A stretch of 64,000 bases of DNA from Argopecten irradians. Taxonomy: Eukaryota; Mollusca; Bivalvia; Pectinida; Pectinidae. The position numbers and the translations under genes are program-made. Below, piece after piece: positions 26,215 through 39,200 of the stretch. The DNA lies in the NCBI RefSeq assembly GCF_041381155.1, contig NC_091145.1:36843882-36907881 (forward strand), in the 5' to 3' direction. The notes below the pieces were generated by a model that saw only the letters and a program-made list of their open reading frames with translations, was not told the DNA's origin and ran no database searches. The stretch's first letter is position 1. Every line of letters begins with the position of its first letter.

Positions 26215-27020
26215 TGAACCTTAAATAATTTGTTCTGTAAGCTTAGATATGGTTTTCGATGTTTATTGAATATTTTATTACAATGATTGGTTATCTAAAA
26301 CGACAGGAAAACGTGGGGAATTCCTACCTCAAAAATGATAAAAATAGACCGTCATATTCTATTTTTGGAACACAAAATGAAAGCTGGCCGAAAGCGAGGT
26401 TATAGTGAACAATAAACTTGCTGACATGACAAGGAATATTAGTTTTCCACATTGTAAAATTATTTTCTAATTAACGATGGTTGACAAATGAAGTTTAAGC
26501 CATATTTGTTAGAAAACAATTTGTATTTAGCATAAGAATGATAAGTCAAAAGTCAAACGAGACTTTTCATTCGACAGGGCACCGCGAAGGGAGGTTCCTG
26601 ACTTATTGCACATATGTACATAACGCAAGTATAAAGTGGGGAGTTGCTCCCGTCTCATGCATTTCAGTGATCCATTTATATTTACCTACTTTCCCAATTG
26701 CGCATGTTACTGACTCTTGACGTACACTGTTTTCTATCGGAATTCGTTTGTGTTCGCTTCACCCACGTTTTTGACCCACTATTTTGTTTACATATGCAGT
26801 GCATTGTGGGAGGTCACTTAAGTTCAACACTACTATACTATTGTTACAAAATTCGACCGGGTCGGTTCAAAATACAGAAAGATGGAATTTCCATTATTAT
26901 TAATTTATTTGACACATTTGCACAATAATTGATATATATTACTTAGTAAGGTATCTGACACGTCTTAAATATGTATTTTACTCAAATTTACATGGTTTAT
27001 TTAGGTTCATGTCCCTTTAA
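26215..27020. mobile_element. MITE-like element, family TTAA-GGGACATGAACC, copy 1
   Basis: It begins TTAAGGGACATGAACCTTAA and ends TTAGGTTCATGTCCCTTTAA. The same ends and inner words (ATTGGTTATCTAAAACGACA, ACGTGGGGAATTCCTACCTC) recur in copy 2 at 40264-40771. The TTAA at both tips would fit piggyBac-type target sites, but TTAA could also be part of the repeat itself. No transposase frame is present. Confidence 0.7.
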
Positions 27021-27788
27021 CAATATTACCGATATTTTGTTGTAGTTTTCAATTGTTATCACCAAAAATTTCTCATAGTACCAAAATAATCTCCATACAC
27101 CATATTTACTGAACAAACAAAGCATGCCGTAAAAAATTTCTCTGATGCAACAAATCATTACACAATTATCCTAACATGTTTAGAGTTACGCCCCTTTATG
27201 AGAATGATTTTTTTTGGCAAGGAAGACATTCTCAAAGAAAACTATTCTTTGACCGACAGAGAAATAAATTGCACAGAATAATGAATACATAATTGTTACA
27301 TATGGCTAAAAATAGACAGCATTATTTTGAAATATCATAAATACATAACAATAAAATATATTGCACAAAGCTTCACATTAACAAAACCACCAAATAACTC
27401 TACATTTATTCCCCTCCTAAACCCTGTCAGATAATAGCAGTCTGTCTTCATTGATATGCATTTATATCAAGACTTTAATCTAAATATTACTTTTAACACA
27501 AGGGAAAAACTACAAATTGTATATATTAACACAAGGAAAAATTATAAACTTACGACAGGTAATTGAAATTTATTAACTAAAAAGCAATATTTAGATATTT
27601 GTACTGTATCTGTAATTTGTAAGTTGTAAAATACAGTGATAAATATGAGTGCTTATCGTTATTAAAAAAAGCTTGATGTTATTGACATAAACTAAGCTAA
27701 GGATCAGACTAATAGAGACAGTTATTAATAAATGTGATAAATAAACTGTAGAGAAAACAACGGGGATTGTGATCAATCCTGACTGAGA

Positions 27789-30700
27789 TTACGAGCCAGC
27801 TTCCTGTTCCTGTCCAAGGCCTTCCAGGATGATCCCCATCGGCGTCCTTTTTAGTCCTATGTACTCCATCTTGTTTGTGATCTTATTCTTGACATTCCTC
27901 ATTCGCAGTGATGCATGTAGCAAAATTACTAAAATGACAATTAAATTTTACTTTATCCATGTAAAACAATTTTCAAAAAGATAGCCAGCTATGGTACATA
28001 GATTCACTAGGTTAAGTAAACAAGGTCCTGGGAGTAAATTACAAACTTGTATGTATACAAATTTACTCAATACTCAGGCATAATTTTATAAGGATGACCC
28101 CTTTAAACAGTTCACTTTTAAAACAAAAGGCCAATGGGTCTTAATAATGCAAATGATGCAATATGTAAAATACAAAGAAAAAGAAAAAGGTTTCATGGAG
28201 CTTAATCAGCATTTAACTGAAGTCACTGTGGTCACTAAGTCCAATAAAATTATCATTACCAAGGGCAATAACTCAGTAAGCTTATGTTTGTGCCATTAAG
28301 GCAATTTTTTGACAAATTTCATACAATTTCAGAAAGAATGTTTAAGACCAGAATAACATTGTTGATATGTATATAACACAAAGGTTTCCAGCTATATTGA
28401 ATACAATTTCTGTTAAATCCTAACAAAGAATTGAATTATAGATTGTACTTACAAAGCAATGGGAATGCTATGCCAAACATGAATACAATGACTGCACCAA
28501 TCAGGTAGACAAGTACATAGCCTGTTGCCAACACGATAAGGATGCTGATGAGCGGGTGGTCTCGCTTGAAACGACGGGCAGTGAACTGGCTATTTGTACA
28601 GTAAACAAATGCTCCAAAAGCAACAGCTATGGCTGCAAATCCACAAACCATTTTCACAGGGTGAATAATACTACAACAAAGCAAAGGAAACTAAATTAAT
28701 CCTTTAGAAGTATTTAAATTATAACAAAGTATGCTGTAATTTTGTATGCATCTTATCACTTCTTAATCCATTTATATTTTGGATTATGGTAATCATGAGC
28801 AAGTAGCAAAATTAGAAAAAACAAGAGGCCCAGAGGGCCTGTATTGATTACCTGGTTTTTAATGCCAAGTAATGTTCTGAATACATGTTCATTGTTTCTT
28901 TTTTTAAGGAATTTGAATATTTACCTCTTATTCCCCTATTGAGCCCCGCTCCTCCTGCCCCCGGGGGATCAGAGCCAAAATTTATACAAGTTCTGTTTTC
29001 CTTCCCACAAGGATATTTGTGGCCATATTTGATCAAAATCCATTTGGAACTCTAGGACAAGTAGCGATTTATAGGATTTACCTCTATTTCCCTAATTGGG
29101 CCCTGCCCCTTCTGCCCCCGGGGGGGTCAGGGCCAAAATTTATACAGGTTCTGTTCCCCTTCCCCCAAGGATGTTTGTGGGCAAATTTGGTTACAATCCA
29201 TGCAGAACTCTGGGACAAGTAGCAATTACCTCTATTTCCCCTATTGGGCCCCGCCCCTCCTGCCCCCAGGGGGTCAGAGCCAAATTTATAAAGGTTCTGT
29301 TCCCCTTCCCCAAGGATGTTTGTGGGCAAATTTGGTTACAATCCATGTAGAACTCTAGGACAAGTAGCGTTTATAGGATTTACCTCTATTTCCCCCCATT
29401 GGGCCCCGCCCCTCCTGCCCACAGGGGGTCAGAGCCAAAATTTATACAAGTTCTGTTTCCCTTCCCACAAGGATATTTGTGGCCAAATTTGATCAAATCC
29501 ATGTAGAACTCTAGGATAAGTAGCCATTTATAGGATTTACTTCTATTTCCCTAGTTGGGCCCCGCCCCTCCTACCCTGGGGGGGGGGGGGGGGGGGGGTC
29601 AGAGCCAAAATTTATACAAGTTCTGTTCCCTTTCCCCGAGGATGTTTGTGGCAAAATTTGGTCACAATCCAAGCAGAACTCTAGGACAAGTAGCTATTTA
29701 AAGGATTTACCTCTATTTCCCCTATTGGGCCCTGCCCCTCCTTTCCCCTGGGAGTCAGAGCAAAAATTTATACAAGTACAGTTCCCCTTCCCCCAAGGAT
29801 GTTTGTGGACAAAGGGCTAGATATGGTAAGGGTCATCTATGACCCCCAAATCCGCTATTTTTCAAAGTCTGTTATTTTAAGATGTTATTCTTGCATTTCA
29901 AATATTAACTACATACTGGACATATTTGATAGTGCTGTAAGGTAATATAGCAGTTCTAGTTGCCATGGCAACCATTTTATTATGCATAAATTATGCAAAA
30001 TGTGAAAATTTCATCAAAATTGGCATTTTTATGCAGTTTTTCATCTAGTTAGCATAGAGCGCATTCTAGAACAAACTTTATATTTCTCAAAATGATGTAT
30101 TTTTCGAGTCTGCTAATTCTCTTAAAATATAAAGTTTGTTCTAGAATGCGCTCTATTGCTTTTAAAAGAAAAACTATCAAAATATATGCCAAAATTGACA
30201 AAATTTTCAAATTTGCATAATTTATGCAAAGTTACCATGGTTATATAGCAAAAACATACTTTCTGTCAACAAAAACATCATTAAGTTTTTATCAGGGGTG
30301 TATTCAATATTTCAAACGCAGCAACTTAATTTCTAAATACTTAATTTAAAATTTGGTAGATTTAGGGGCCAAAAAGAGCCATTAACATATCTAGTCCTTT
30401 GGTTACAATCCATGCAGAACTCTAGGACAAGTTGCGATTTATAGGATTTACCTTTATTTCCCCTACTTGGCCCTGCCCCTCCTGTCCCCTCCTGTCCCCG
30501 GGGGGTGAGAGCCAAAATTTATACAGATTCTGTTCCCCTTCCCACAAGGATGTTCGTTGGCAAATTTGGTTACAATCCATGCGGAACTCTAGGACAAGTT
30601 GCGATTTATAGGATTTAACTCAAATTCCCCTATTGGGCCCCGCCCCTCCTGCCCCCGAGGGGTCAGAGCCAAAATTTAACGAACGACAAACGCCACGCCA

Positions 30701-32016
30701 TGACATAAGCTCACCAGCCCTTAGGGCCAGGTGAGCTAAAAACTGATGTGTAACAGGAGAAGAGAAAATGTATTGGCCAGACTGGGGCTCAAATCCAGGA
30801 CATCTGACATTCAGGCATTTAGTGCTATACAGTGACTTGTGACACTAACTTGGGTCAATAGGCTTTTGGGTGCAAAATGTTTTGAGAGTGAAAAAGATTG
30901 ATTCTGTAGCAGGATTGGACTGGGTCAACATCGGTGACCAGGTCAGCTAGTGATGTCCAACTGTAGCTCAGTAGTGCAGCGGTAGAGTACTCAGCGGTAG
31001 AGCATTCGGCTAGTGTTCAGAGTCCCAGGTTTGAATACCAGTCTGAATACCAGTCTGGTCTCAACATTTTCTCCTATCCCGTTTCAAAATTGGCACCCAA
31101 CTAAAATACCTACAGTGGTGATATAAGGTTCTTGTATCATCGTATGTCTTCAAGGATGAAGACTTTGAAAAAGGAGGGAGGAGTGTAGTGGGATAGGAAT
31201 GGGTCAATCATCTGTGACCAGGTAAGTAGATCAGCGGTAGATCAGCGGTAGAGCAATCAGGTTCCAGGTTTGAATCCCCCTCTGGCCACTACATTTCTCC
31301 TCTCCTGATACAATTTTATCAAGGATGTAGATGAGAAGGACATGTCACTCAGAGTTTGTACGAATATGTCGCGAGTGCTATTGTGTTTATGCACTGACCG
31401 TTGATTTGGGCAAAAACTATGCACTGACCGTTGCGTTGGGCAAAAACTGATTTTCCTTTGAGATCTGCCAGCACAAGCTTTGATCACAGGAGTTTGACGT
31501 TCTGTCAATAATATATAGTATAAATATATAAAAAATACCTCTATATACTATATAAGTTATAGTGTATAGGGGTATTATTTTTATATATTTACACTATATA
31601 TTATTGACAGAACGTCAAACTCCTGTGATTCAACAGTTCAACACCCAGTAGTACTGATAAATGTAACAGCAAAATCTATGATTTAGACCTAATGTTTTAA
31701 GGTAATTTTTCAATAACGCATCGCTGTTTGGCATTTTAAATGTCATGGTAACATTACATAACATCGCGTGTTAGTCAGACAAATTGACAGACAAGAAAAA
31801 AAATGAAGTGTCAGCCAAGTGTCGTCATGCCACTTACCCGATCAATAAAAAGACAATCATTGCCGTCAGGAAATAATTTGTTTGGTAGTAAAGCAAATTA
31901 TTCAATACTCGATTTGCCCACTTTTCTGGATCTTTAATGTTTGGCGTCTGAAACCGAGCCGATTCCATCATAAAGTCATTTAAAGTTCTGAGCGGTGCCA
32001 CTTGTACGTCCGCCAT
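27789..32016 (-). CDS. PRAF2: PRAF2-type PRA1 family protein (three exons)
   Basis: Exons on the minus strand are 32016-31838, 28670-28453 and 27928-27789 (TAA). All join in phase to give 178 residues, which as I recall is the length of human PRAF2. The N-terminus [16 protein letters not shown] and the [13 protein letters not shown] block are family hallmarks. Hydrophobic segments follow ([65 protein letters not shown]), and then the conserved tail [16 protein letters not shown]. The last residues, GQEQEAGS, match my memory of vertebrate PRAF2 better than ARL6IP5/PRAF3. PRA1-family proteins are multipass membrane proteins of the ER, Golgi and vesicles that influence traffic of cargo such as transporters. 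Intron 1 contains a large bivalve repeat, SINE-like units and a palindromic element. UBA3 lies divergently upstream. Confidence 0.92.
28824..30740. repeat. Bivalve hairpin-ended repeat with internal tandem units, copy 1
   Basis: One end reads CAAGAGGCCCAGAGGGCCTG. The other is AGCTCACCAGCCCTTAGGG followed by CCAGGTGAGCT, which can fold into a hairpin. Between them are several roughly 150-bp tandem units (CTCTATTTCCCCTATTGGGC, CAAAATTTATACAAGTTCTG, GGATGTTTGTGG). Copy 2 at 38585-40025 is in the opposite orientation with the same ends. A poly-G run at 29579-29598 is part of one unit. The element lies in PRAF2 intron 1. Hairpin ends plus internal tandem units would fit non-autonomous Helitron-like elements described in bivalves; this is inference. 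Confidence 0.75.
29811..30400. mobile_element. Foldback MITE nested in the bivalve repeat
   Basis: The ends AAAGGGCTAGATATGGTAA and TTAACATATCTAGTCCTTT are inverted repeats. An inner stem pairs 30055-30086 with 30124-30155 (GCATTCTAGAACAAACTTTA against its complement). It interrupts one tandem unit of the surrounding repeat at GTTTGTGGAC / GGTTACAATCC, so it inserted later. There is no coding capacity. Confidence 0.75.
30750..31300. repeat. tRNA-like SINE pieces in tandem
   Basis: Plus-strand TGTAGCTCAGTAGTG, GGTAGAGCATTCGGCTAG and CCAGGTTTGAATACC (30960-31045) resemble A and B boxes. A second, shorter copy (GTAGAGCAATCAGGTTCC, AGGTTTGAATCC) is at 31228-31280. A minus-strand copy lies at about 30752-30850. 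Short stutters (CAGCGGTAGA repeated) show replication slippage. Confidence 0.55.
31484..31628. mobile_element. Near-perfect 145-bp palindrome (hairpin MITE)
   Basis: The left arm begins TCACAGGAGTTTGACGTTCT and the right arm ends AGAACGTCAAACTCCTGTGA. Complementarity runs almost through the whole element with arms of about 66-70 nt. The centre is AT-rich (TACTATATAAGTTATAGTG). It lies in PRAF2 intron 1 between SINE-like DNA and exon 1. Such arms suggest a very young foldback MITE. Confidence 0.8.
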
Positions 32017-33215
32017 GCTGTCAACTGTCGCTTATAATATTAATAAAAGAAAATAAAATATGCAAAATCATGTAAGATGGTTCAAACATTTATCTTATAT
32101 TTTTATAATGGTATGCATCCTTTACTATATTCGTTAAATTTAATTGGGAAGATTAACAACAAAATCATATTTATTTTTGACATGATAAGCGGCTGTCAAA
32201 CGAAATATTGATCTGTGTGATGTGAACGTTTGTTCTTAGCGCTTTTTAAGAAGGGTTAAAAAAGCTTGTGTAGTTTCACTTTGGAGCTTGGAAGCCAAAT
32301 TCGGCTTTAGTAAGTACTTCTTGCATTCTGTCTAACAAGTGAGAGTTTAGAAAAAAACAATATTGGTTTCAAAGAAACTTTGAGCTTAGATATCAAAGGT
32401 ATCTGGATTTTATTTAGAGAGAAAGTGTGAGATTTAGATCGTTCTGAAGCACAGGCGTCTGATTATAACAACCTTCCCTTGCATGCCTAACGTATATGTT
32501 CATATAACAGTTAGACGTATCCACATCAATCCTAGGGAAAGGTTATTGATTTTTATCCCAAAAAATAGCAGCAAACGCCTATAATTGAAATAAGAAATGT
32601 GCACAGTGAAAAGTGTTCTTTTTAGAATGGTTGAAAAAGGTGCAACAAGAGTATTGTTTTCTAAATGTGGGGCTTTAAGACCTTTGTATGGTATATATGT
32701 GTCTTGAGTTGAAAACCTCTTAGCAATGGTTCGTATAAAACGAATATATAAATCATACTCTGTCTCCACTTCGTTCCTGGTCCATGGCTCGACAAAGACC
32801 ATCCTCCCGTCGTTCAGAGCTACATCATTGCAGTTATTATTCATATGGCTGTCAGCAAAAAAAAAAAAAAAAAAAAAAAATAGAAAATAAGTAAATTCAC
32901 TGGTGATGAATAAATCTTTATCTTTCTTCATCATATTAAGTTATATCAAAAGACTTGGGTTTTTTCAGTGGATTTCTTACCGGGCGCTCAGACTTCTTTA
33001 ATCTCAGAATCTTTAAATTATAGATAACATCTTTCATCATGTAACATGTAAAAAGCTAACAACAAACGAACAAAAAAAAAAAAAGAAATGCATAGCCACT
33101 TCAGGATTTATACTACAGATTTATTTTGGCAGGAAAGCTTGAATACTTTACAAATAATTGTATATAATAAAACAAATATACATCAGTAAAGCACTAGTTT
33201 CACTTTGGATGTTAT
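32017..33215. other. PRAF2 upstream region with a long poly-A tract
   Basis: This should hold the PRAF2 promoter. No TATA box is obvious. A 25-nt A run at about 32857-32881 precedes a minus-strand open stretch (32500-32856) without a domain I know. No first exon for UBA3 could be recognised here. Confidence 0.4.
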
Positions 33216-35815
33216 GTGTATGCGCGATATATGTCAGTAGAGCACTAGTTTGACTATGAATTTTATGTATACGTCAATAGAGCACTAGTTTGACTATGAA
33301 TTTTATGTATACGTCAATAGAGCACTAGTTTGACTGTGAATGTTATGTATACATCAGTAGAGCACTTGTTTGACTATGAATGTTATGTATATGTCAGTAG
33401 AGCACTAGTTTGACTGTGACTGTTATGTATACGCCATTAGAGCACTAGTTTGACTGTGAATGTTATGTATACGTCAGTAGAGCACTAGTTTACTGTGAAT
33501 GTTATGTTTACGTCAGTAGAGCACTAGTTTGACTGTGAATTTTATGTTTATGTCAGTAGAGCATTAGCTATAGCTTAACTGTGACTGTTATGTATAGACC
33601 ATTAGAGCACTAGTTTACTGTGAATGTTATGTAAATGTATAGGTAGAGCACTAGCTTGACTGTGAATGTTATGTATATGTCAGTAGTGCACTAGTTTACT
33701 GTGAATGTTATGTATATGTCAGTAGAGCACTAGTTTGACTGTGAATGTTATGTATATGCCATTGGAGCACTAGTTTGAATGTGAATGTTACCACGGTATG
33801 TAAATGTCAGTAGAGAACTAGCTTGACTGTGAATGTTATGTATATGTCAGTAGAGCACTAGTTTGACTGTGACTGTCATGTATACGTCAGTAGAGCACTA
33901 GTTTGACTGTGAATGTTATGTATACGTCAGTAGAGCACTAGCTTGACTGTGACTGTTATGTATAAGTCAGTAGAGCACTAGTTTGACTGTGACTGTCATG
34001 TATACGTCAGTAGAGCACTAGTTTGACTATGAATGTCATGTATATGGCAGTAGAGCACTAGTTTGACTGTGAATGTTACCACGGTATGTAAATGTCAGTA
34101 GAGAACTAGCTTGACTATGAATGTTATGTATATGTCAGTAGAGCACTAGTTTGACTGTGACTGTCATGTATACGTCAGTAGAGCACTAGTTTGACTGTGA
34201 ATGTTATGTATACGTCAGTAGAGCACTAGCTTGGCTGTGACTGTTATGTATAAGTCAGTAGAGCACTAGTTTGACTGTGACTGTCATGTATATGGCAGTA
34301 GAGCACTAGTTTGACTGTGAATGTTACCACGGTATGTAAATGTCAGTAGAGAACTAGCTTGACTATGAATGTTATGTATAAGTCAGTAGAGCACTAGTTT
34401 GACTGTGAATGTCATGTATATGTCAGTAGAGCACTAGTTTGACTGTGAATGTTATGTATACGTCAGTAGAGCACTAGTTTGATTGTGAATGTTATGTATA
34501 TGTCAGTAGAGCATTAGTTTGACTGTGAATGTTATGTAAACGTCAGTAGAGCACTAGTTTGACTGTGACTGTCATGTATACGTCAGTAGAGCACTAGTTT
34601 GACTATGAATGTCATGTATATGTCAGTAGAGCACTAGTTTGACTGTGAATGTCATGTATATGTCAGTAGAGCACTAGTTTGACTGTGACTGTCATGTATA
34701 CGTCAGTAGAGCACTAGTTTGACTGTGAATGTCATGTATATGTCAGTAGAGCACTAGTTTGACTGTGAATGTCATGTATATGTCAGTAGAGCACTAGTTT
34801 GACTGTGACTGTCATGTATACGTCAGTAGAGCACTAGTTTGACTATGAATGTCATGTATACGTCAGTAGAGCACTAGTTTGACTGTGAATGTCATGTATA
34901 TGTCAGTAGAGCACTAGTTTGACTGTGACTGTCATGTATACGTCAGTAGAGCACTAGTTTGACTGTGAATGTTATGTATATGTCAGTAGAGCACTAGTTT
35001 GACTGTGAATGTTATGTATATGTCAGTAGAGCACTAGTTTGACTGTGAATGTTATGTATATGTCAGTAGAGCACTAGTTTGACTGTGAATGTTATGTATA
35101 TGTCAGTAGAGCACTAGTTTGACTGTGAATGTTATTTTTATGTCAGTAGAGCACTAGTTTGACTGAATGTTATGTATACGTCAGTAGAGCACTAGCTTGA
35201 CTGTGAATGTTATGTATATGTCAGTAGAGCACTAGTTTGACTGTGACTGTCATGTATACGTCAGTAGAGCACTAGTTTGACTATGAATGTCATGTATATG
35301 TCAGTAGAGCACTAGTTTGACTGTGAATGTTATGTATATGTCAGTAGAGCACTAGCTTGACTGTGAATGTTATGCATATGTCAGTAGAGCACTAGTTGGA
35401 CTGTGAATGTCATGTATATGTCAGTAGAGCACTAGTTTGACTGGGAATGTTATGTGTACGTCAGTAGAGCACTAGCTTGACTGTGACTGTTATGTATAAG
35501 TCAGTAGAGCACTAGTTTGACTGTGACTATCATGTATACGTCAGTAGAGCACTAGTTTGACTATGAATGTCATGTATATGTCAGTAGAGCACTAGTTTGA
35601 CTGTGAATGTTATGTATACATCAGTAGAGCACTAGCTTGACTGTGAATGTTATGTATATGTCAGTAGAGCACTAGTTTGACTGTGACTGTTATGTATATG
35701 TCAGTAGAGCACTAGTTTGACTATGAATGATATGTATATGTCCATAGAGCACTAGCTTGACTGTGAATGTTATGTATACGCCATTAGAGCACTAGTTTGA
35801 CTGAATGTTATGCAT
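33216..35815. repeat. 40-bp minisatellite, about 65 units
   Basis: The unit is GTCAGTAGAGCACTAGTTTG joined to ACTGTGAATGTTATGTATAC, with a 40-nt period kept over 2.6 kb. Common variants are CTGTGACTGTCATG, CTATGAATG and a longer unit with ACCACGGTATG (at 33790, 34077 and 34325) that recurs as part of a higher-order block. It separates the PRAF2 start from the first coding UBA3 exon. Confidence 0.95.
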
Positions 35816-36264
35816 TTGTGAATAAGTTGCAAATATGAAAGACAAACAATAATATGTACACAAAAATAAAATGGTATGAAAATAAAATGGTTTACAGTGT
35901 ATAAAATTCTGCTACACCTTAAGGCTTAAATGTCAATTGTTTTATTATATAACAAACAAATAAATTGGAAACTCTCAAGAAAAACTAAAAAGTATTTTAT
36001 GCTCACTTTTAACTGCTACACCATTTTACAACCACTAGTGGTTTTTACATTTTAGCGTTTTGGCGCCAGATATTAGAAATACCTTGCTAAAACATAATTG
36101 TGCTAGCTATTACAGAAAACTGCTTTTCTGTATAATATTATTTATAAATAACCATCATGGTGATTGCACAAATTTGTTTTTGTATTTTTGTTTTTGGCAA
36201 AAATAACAAATGAAGAGTGAATTATATATAATACTGGATACATTTATTGCAGGTTGATACATTT

Positions 36265-39200
36265 ATGATGGAATCTGATTGGACCAATCGCTGGAATCAT
36301 GTACAGAAGTTTTTGGAGAGAGGTGGACCTTTTGCCCATCCAGATTTTGAACCAAGTCCTGAGGTAAAATATTCAGTCTCAGCTAAACTAAAGATGTATA
36401 CTTTCTTGATTAATCATAAATTGTCTGGATATTGAAATGCAGTATAGAACTCAACTGTGTATCTTGATTTTACATATTGTATTGATAAAATATATTACAT
36501 TAATGTAGTAGTAAACTGTATAGGGAATACAGTTATACCTCTTTTCTCCCGAGCAGTCACTATCCTTCCTCCAAGAAGTATGTAAGATCCTGGTGATAGG
36601 AGCTGGGGGACTGGGATGTGAACTCCTCAAGGACCTGGTGAGGCACATAATAGAAATGGAGCCATTATTGATCTTTGTATTTGAAACTATAATACTAATT
36701 TGAAAATTTGGAATTCAAAAAAGAAATAAAATTCTATTAAGGAATTAATAACAGTCCTGTCAGAAAAACTGTGCTAAAAAACTGTTTCATCATGCAGATA
36801 TAACATATACTAACTGAATCAAAATCAATAAGTTCATTTTCTTGTGGTTGCTTTTATAAAACAATAATGAGATTTCATAATCAGATTTTATTTTTTGTTA
36901 TATAATAAAACTTTCCATTGTTTTTCAGGCTTTAATGGGTTTTCAAAATATTACTGTAATTGATATGGACACGATCGACCTCTCAAATCTCAACAGACAA
37001 TTCCTGTTCAGGTATAACAAAATCTCTAACATGTTACCTCTTGTTAGACATGCTGCTAAATGAGGCACATTTAAAACAATACATGTTACCTCTTCTTAGA
37101 CATGCTGCTAAATGAGGCACATTTAAAACAATACATGTTACCTCTTTTTAGACATGCTGCTAAATGAGGCACATTTAAAACAATACATGTTACCTCTTTT
37201 TAGACATGCTGCTAAATGAGGCACATTTAAAACAATACATGTTACCTCTTCTTAGACATGCTGCTAAATGAGGCACATTTAAAACAATACATGTTACCTC
37301 TTCTTAGACATGCTGCTAAATGAGGCACATTTAAAACAATACATGTTACCTCTTCTTAGACATGCTGCTAAATGAGGCACATTTAAAACAATACATGTTA
37401 CCTCTTCTTAGACATGCTGCTAAATGAGGCACATTTAAAACAATACATGTTACCTCTTCTTAGACATGCTGCTAAATGAGGCACATTTAAAACAATACAT
37501 GTTACCTCTTTTTAGACATGCTGCTAAATGAGGCACATTTTAAAACAATACATGTTACCTCTTTTTAGACATGCTGCTAAATGAGGCACATTTAAAACAA
37601 TACATGTTACCTCTTCTTAGACATGCTGCTAAATGAGGCACATTTAAAACAATACATGTTACCTCTTTTTAGACATGCTGCTAAATGAGGCACATTTAAA
37701 ACAATACATGTTACCTCTTTTTAGACATGCTGCTAAATGAGGCACACTTAAAACAATACATGTTACCTCTTTTTAGACATGCTGCTAAATAAGGCACATT
37801 TAAAACAATACATGTTACCTCTTCTTAGACATGCTGCTAAATGAGGCACATTTAAAACAATACATGTTACCTCTTCTTAGGCATGCTGCTAAATGAGGCA
37901 CATTTAAAACAATACATGTTACCTCTTCTTAGACATGCTGCTAAATGAGGCACACTTAAAACAATACATGTTACCTCTTTTTAGACATGCTGCTAAATAA
38001 GGCACATTTAAAACAATACATGTTACCTCTTCTTAGACATGCTGCTAAATGAGGCACACTTAAAACAATACATGTTACCTCTTCTTAGACATGCTGCTAA
38101 ATGAGGCACATTTAAAACAATACATGTTATCTCTTTTTAGACATGCTGCTAAATGAGGCACATTTAAAACAATACATGTTACCTCTTCTTAGACATGCTG
38201 CTTAATGAGGCACATTTAAAACAATACATGTTACCTCTTCTTAGACATGCTGCTAAATGAGGCACATTTAAAACAATACATGTTACCTCTTCTTAGACAT
38301 GCTGCTAAATGAGGCACATTTAAAACAATACATGTTACCTCTTCTTAGACATGCTGCTAAATGAGGCACATTTAAAACAATACATGTTACCTCTTTTTAG
38401 ACATGCTGCTAAATGAGACAATTCTTGTTACTGTAAGTAGTTGTTGCCTTGTTGTGCCATATAAACACTGCGAGAAAACTTGAATGGTTTATTTGTCAGT
38501 GGATATTTAGGTCACTTTTAAAAGTGAACTTTAACTACAGAATAAGGTTCCACAAGTCTGCCATTCAGTGACTACTAAATAGACCGTTAGCTCACCTGGC
38601 CCGAAGGGCCGGTGAGCTTATGTCATGGCGCGGCGTCCGTCGTCCGTCCGTCCATCCGTCCATCCGTCAACATTTCCTTTAAATCGCTACTAGTCATAGA
38701 GTTCTGCATGGATTGTAACCAAATTTGGCTACAAACATCCTTTGGGGAAGGGGAACAGAACTTGTATAAATTTTGGCACTGACCCCCCAGGGGCAGAAGG
38801 GGCGGGGCCCAATAGGGAAAATAGAGGTAAATCCTATAAATCGCTTCTTGTTCTAGAGTTCTGAATGGATTGTGACCAAATTTGGCCACAAACATCCTTG
38901 GGGGAATGGGAACAGAACTTGTATAAATTTTGGCTCTGACCCCCCGGGGGAAGGGGGGGCGGGCCCAATATGGAAAATAGAGGTAAATCAGATAAATTGC
39001 TACTTGTCCTAGAGTTCCGCATGGATTGTGACCCAATTTGGCCACAAACATCCATGTGGGAAGTGGAACAGAACTTGTATAAATTTTTGCTCTGACTCCC
39101 CCGGGGGCAGGAGGGGGGCCCAATAGGGGAATTAGAGGTAAATCCTATAAATTGCTACTTGTACTAGAGTTCTGCATGGATTTTAACCAAATTTGGTCAC

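Noticed and set aside
32500-32934. Minus-strand frame of 144 residues beginning near a poly-T run
   Set aside because: A run of Phe comes from the homopolymer, the rest has no recognised domain, and no flanking exons could be found. It is left as unassigned sequence.
33216-35815. Possible CRISPR-like array
   Set aside because: Units are contiguous 40-bp copies with no unique spacers, in a eukaryotic intergenic region.
37029-38417. 52-bp array as a second copied splice acceptor
   Set aside because: The unit has an acceptor-like CCTCTTCTTAG, but it does not match the real acceptor of exon 4 or the following exon bases, so it is only a chance resemblance.
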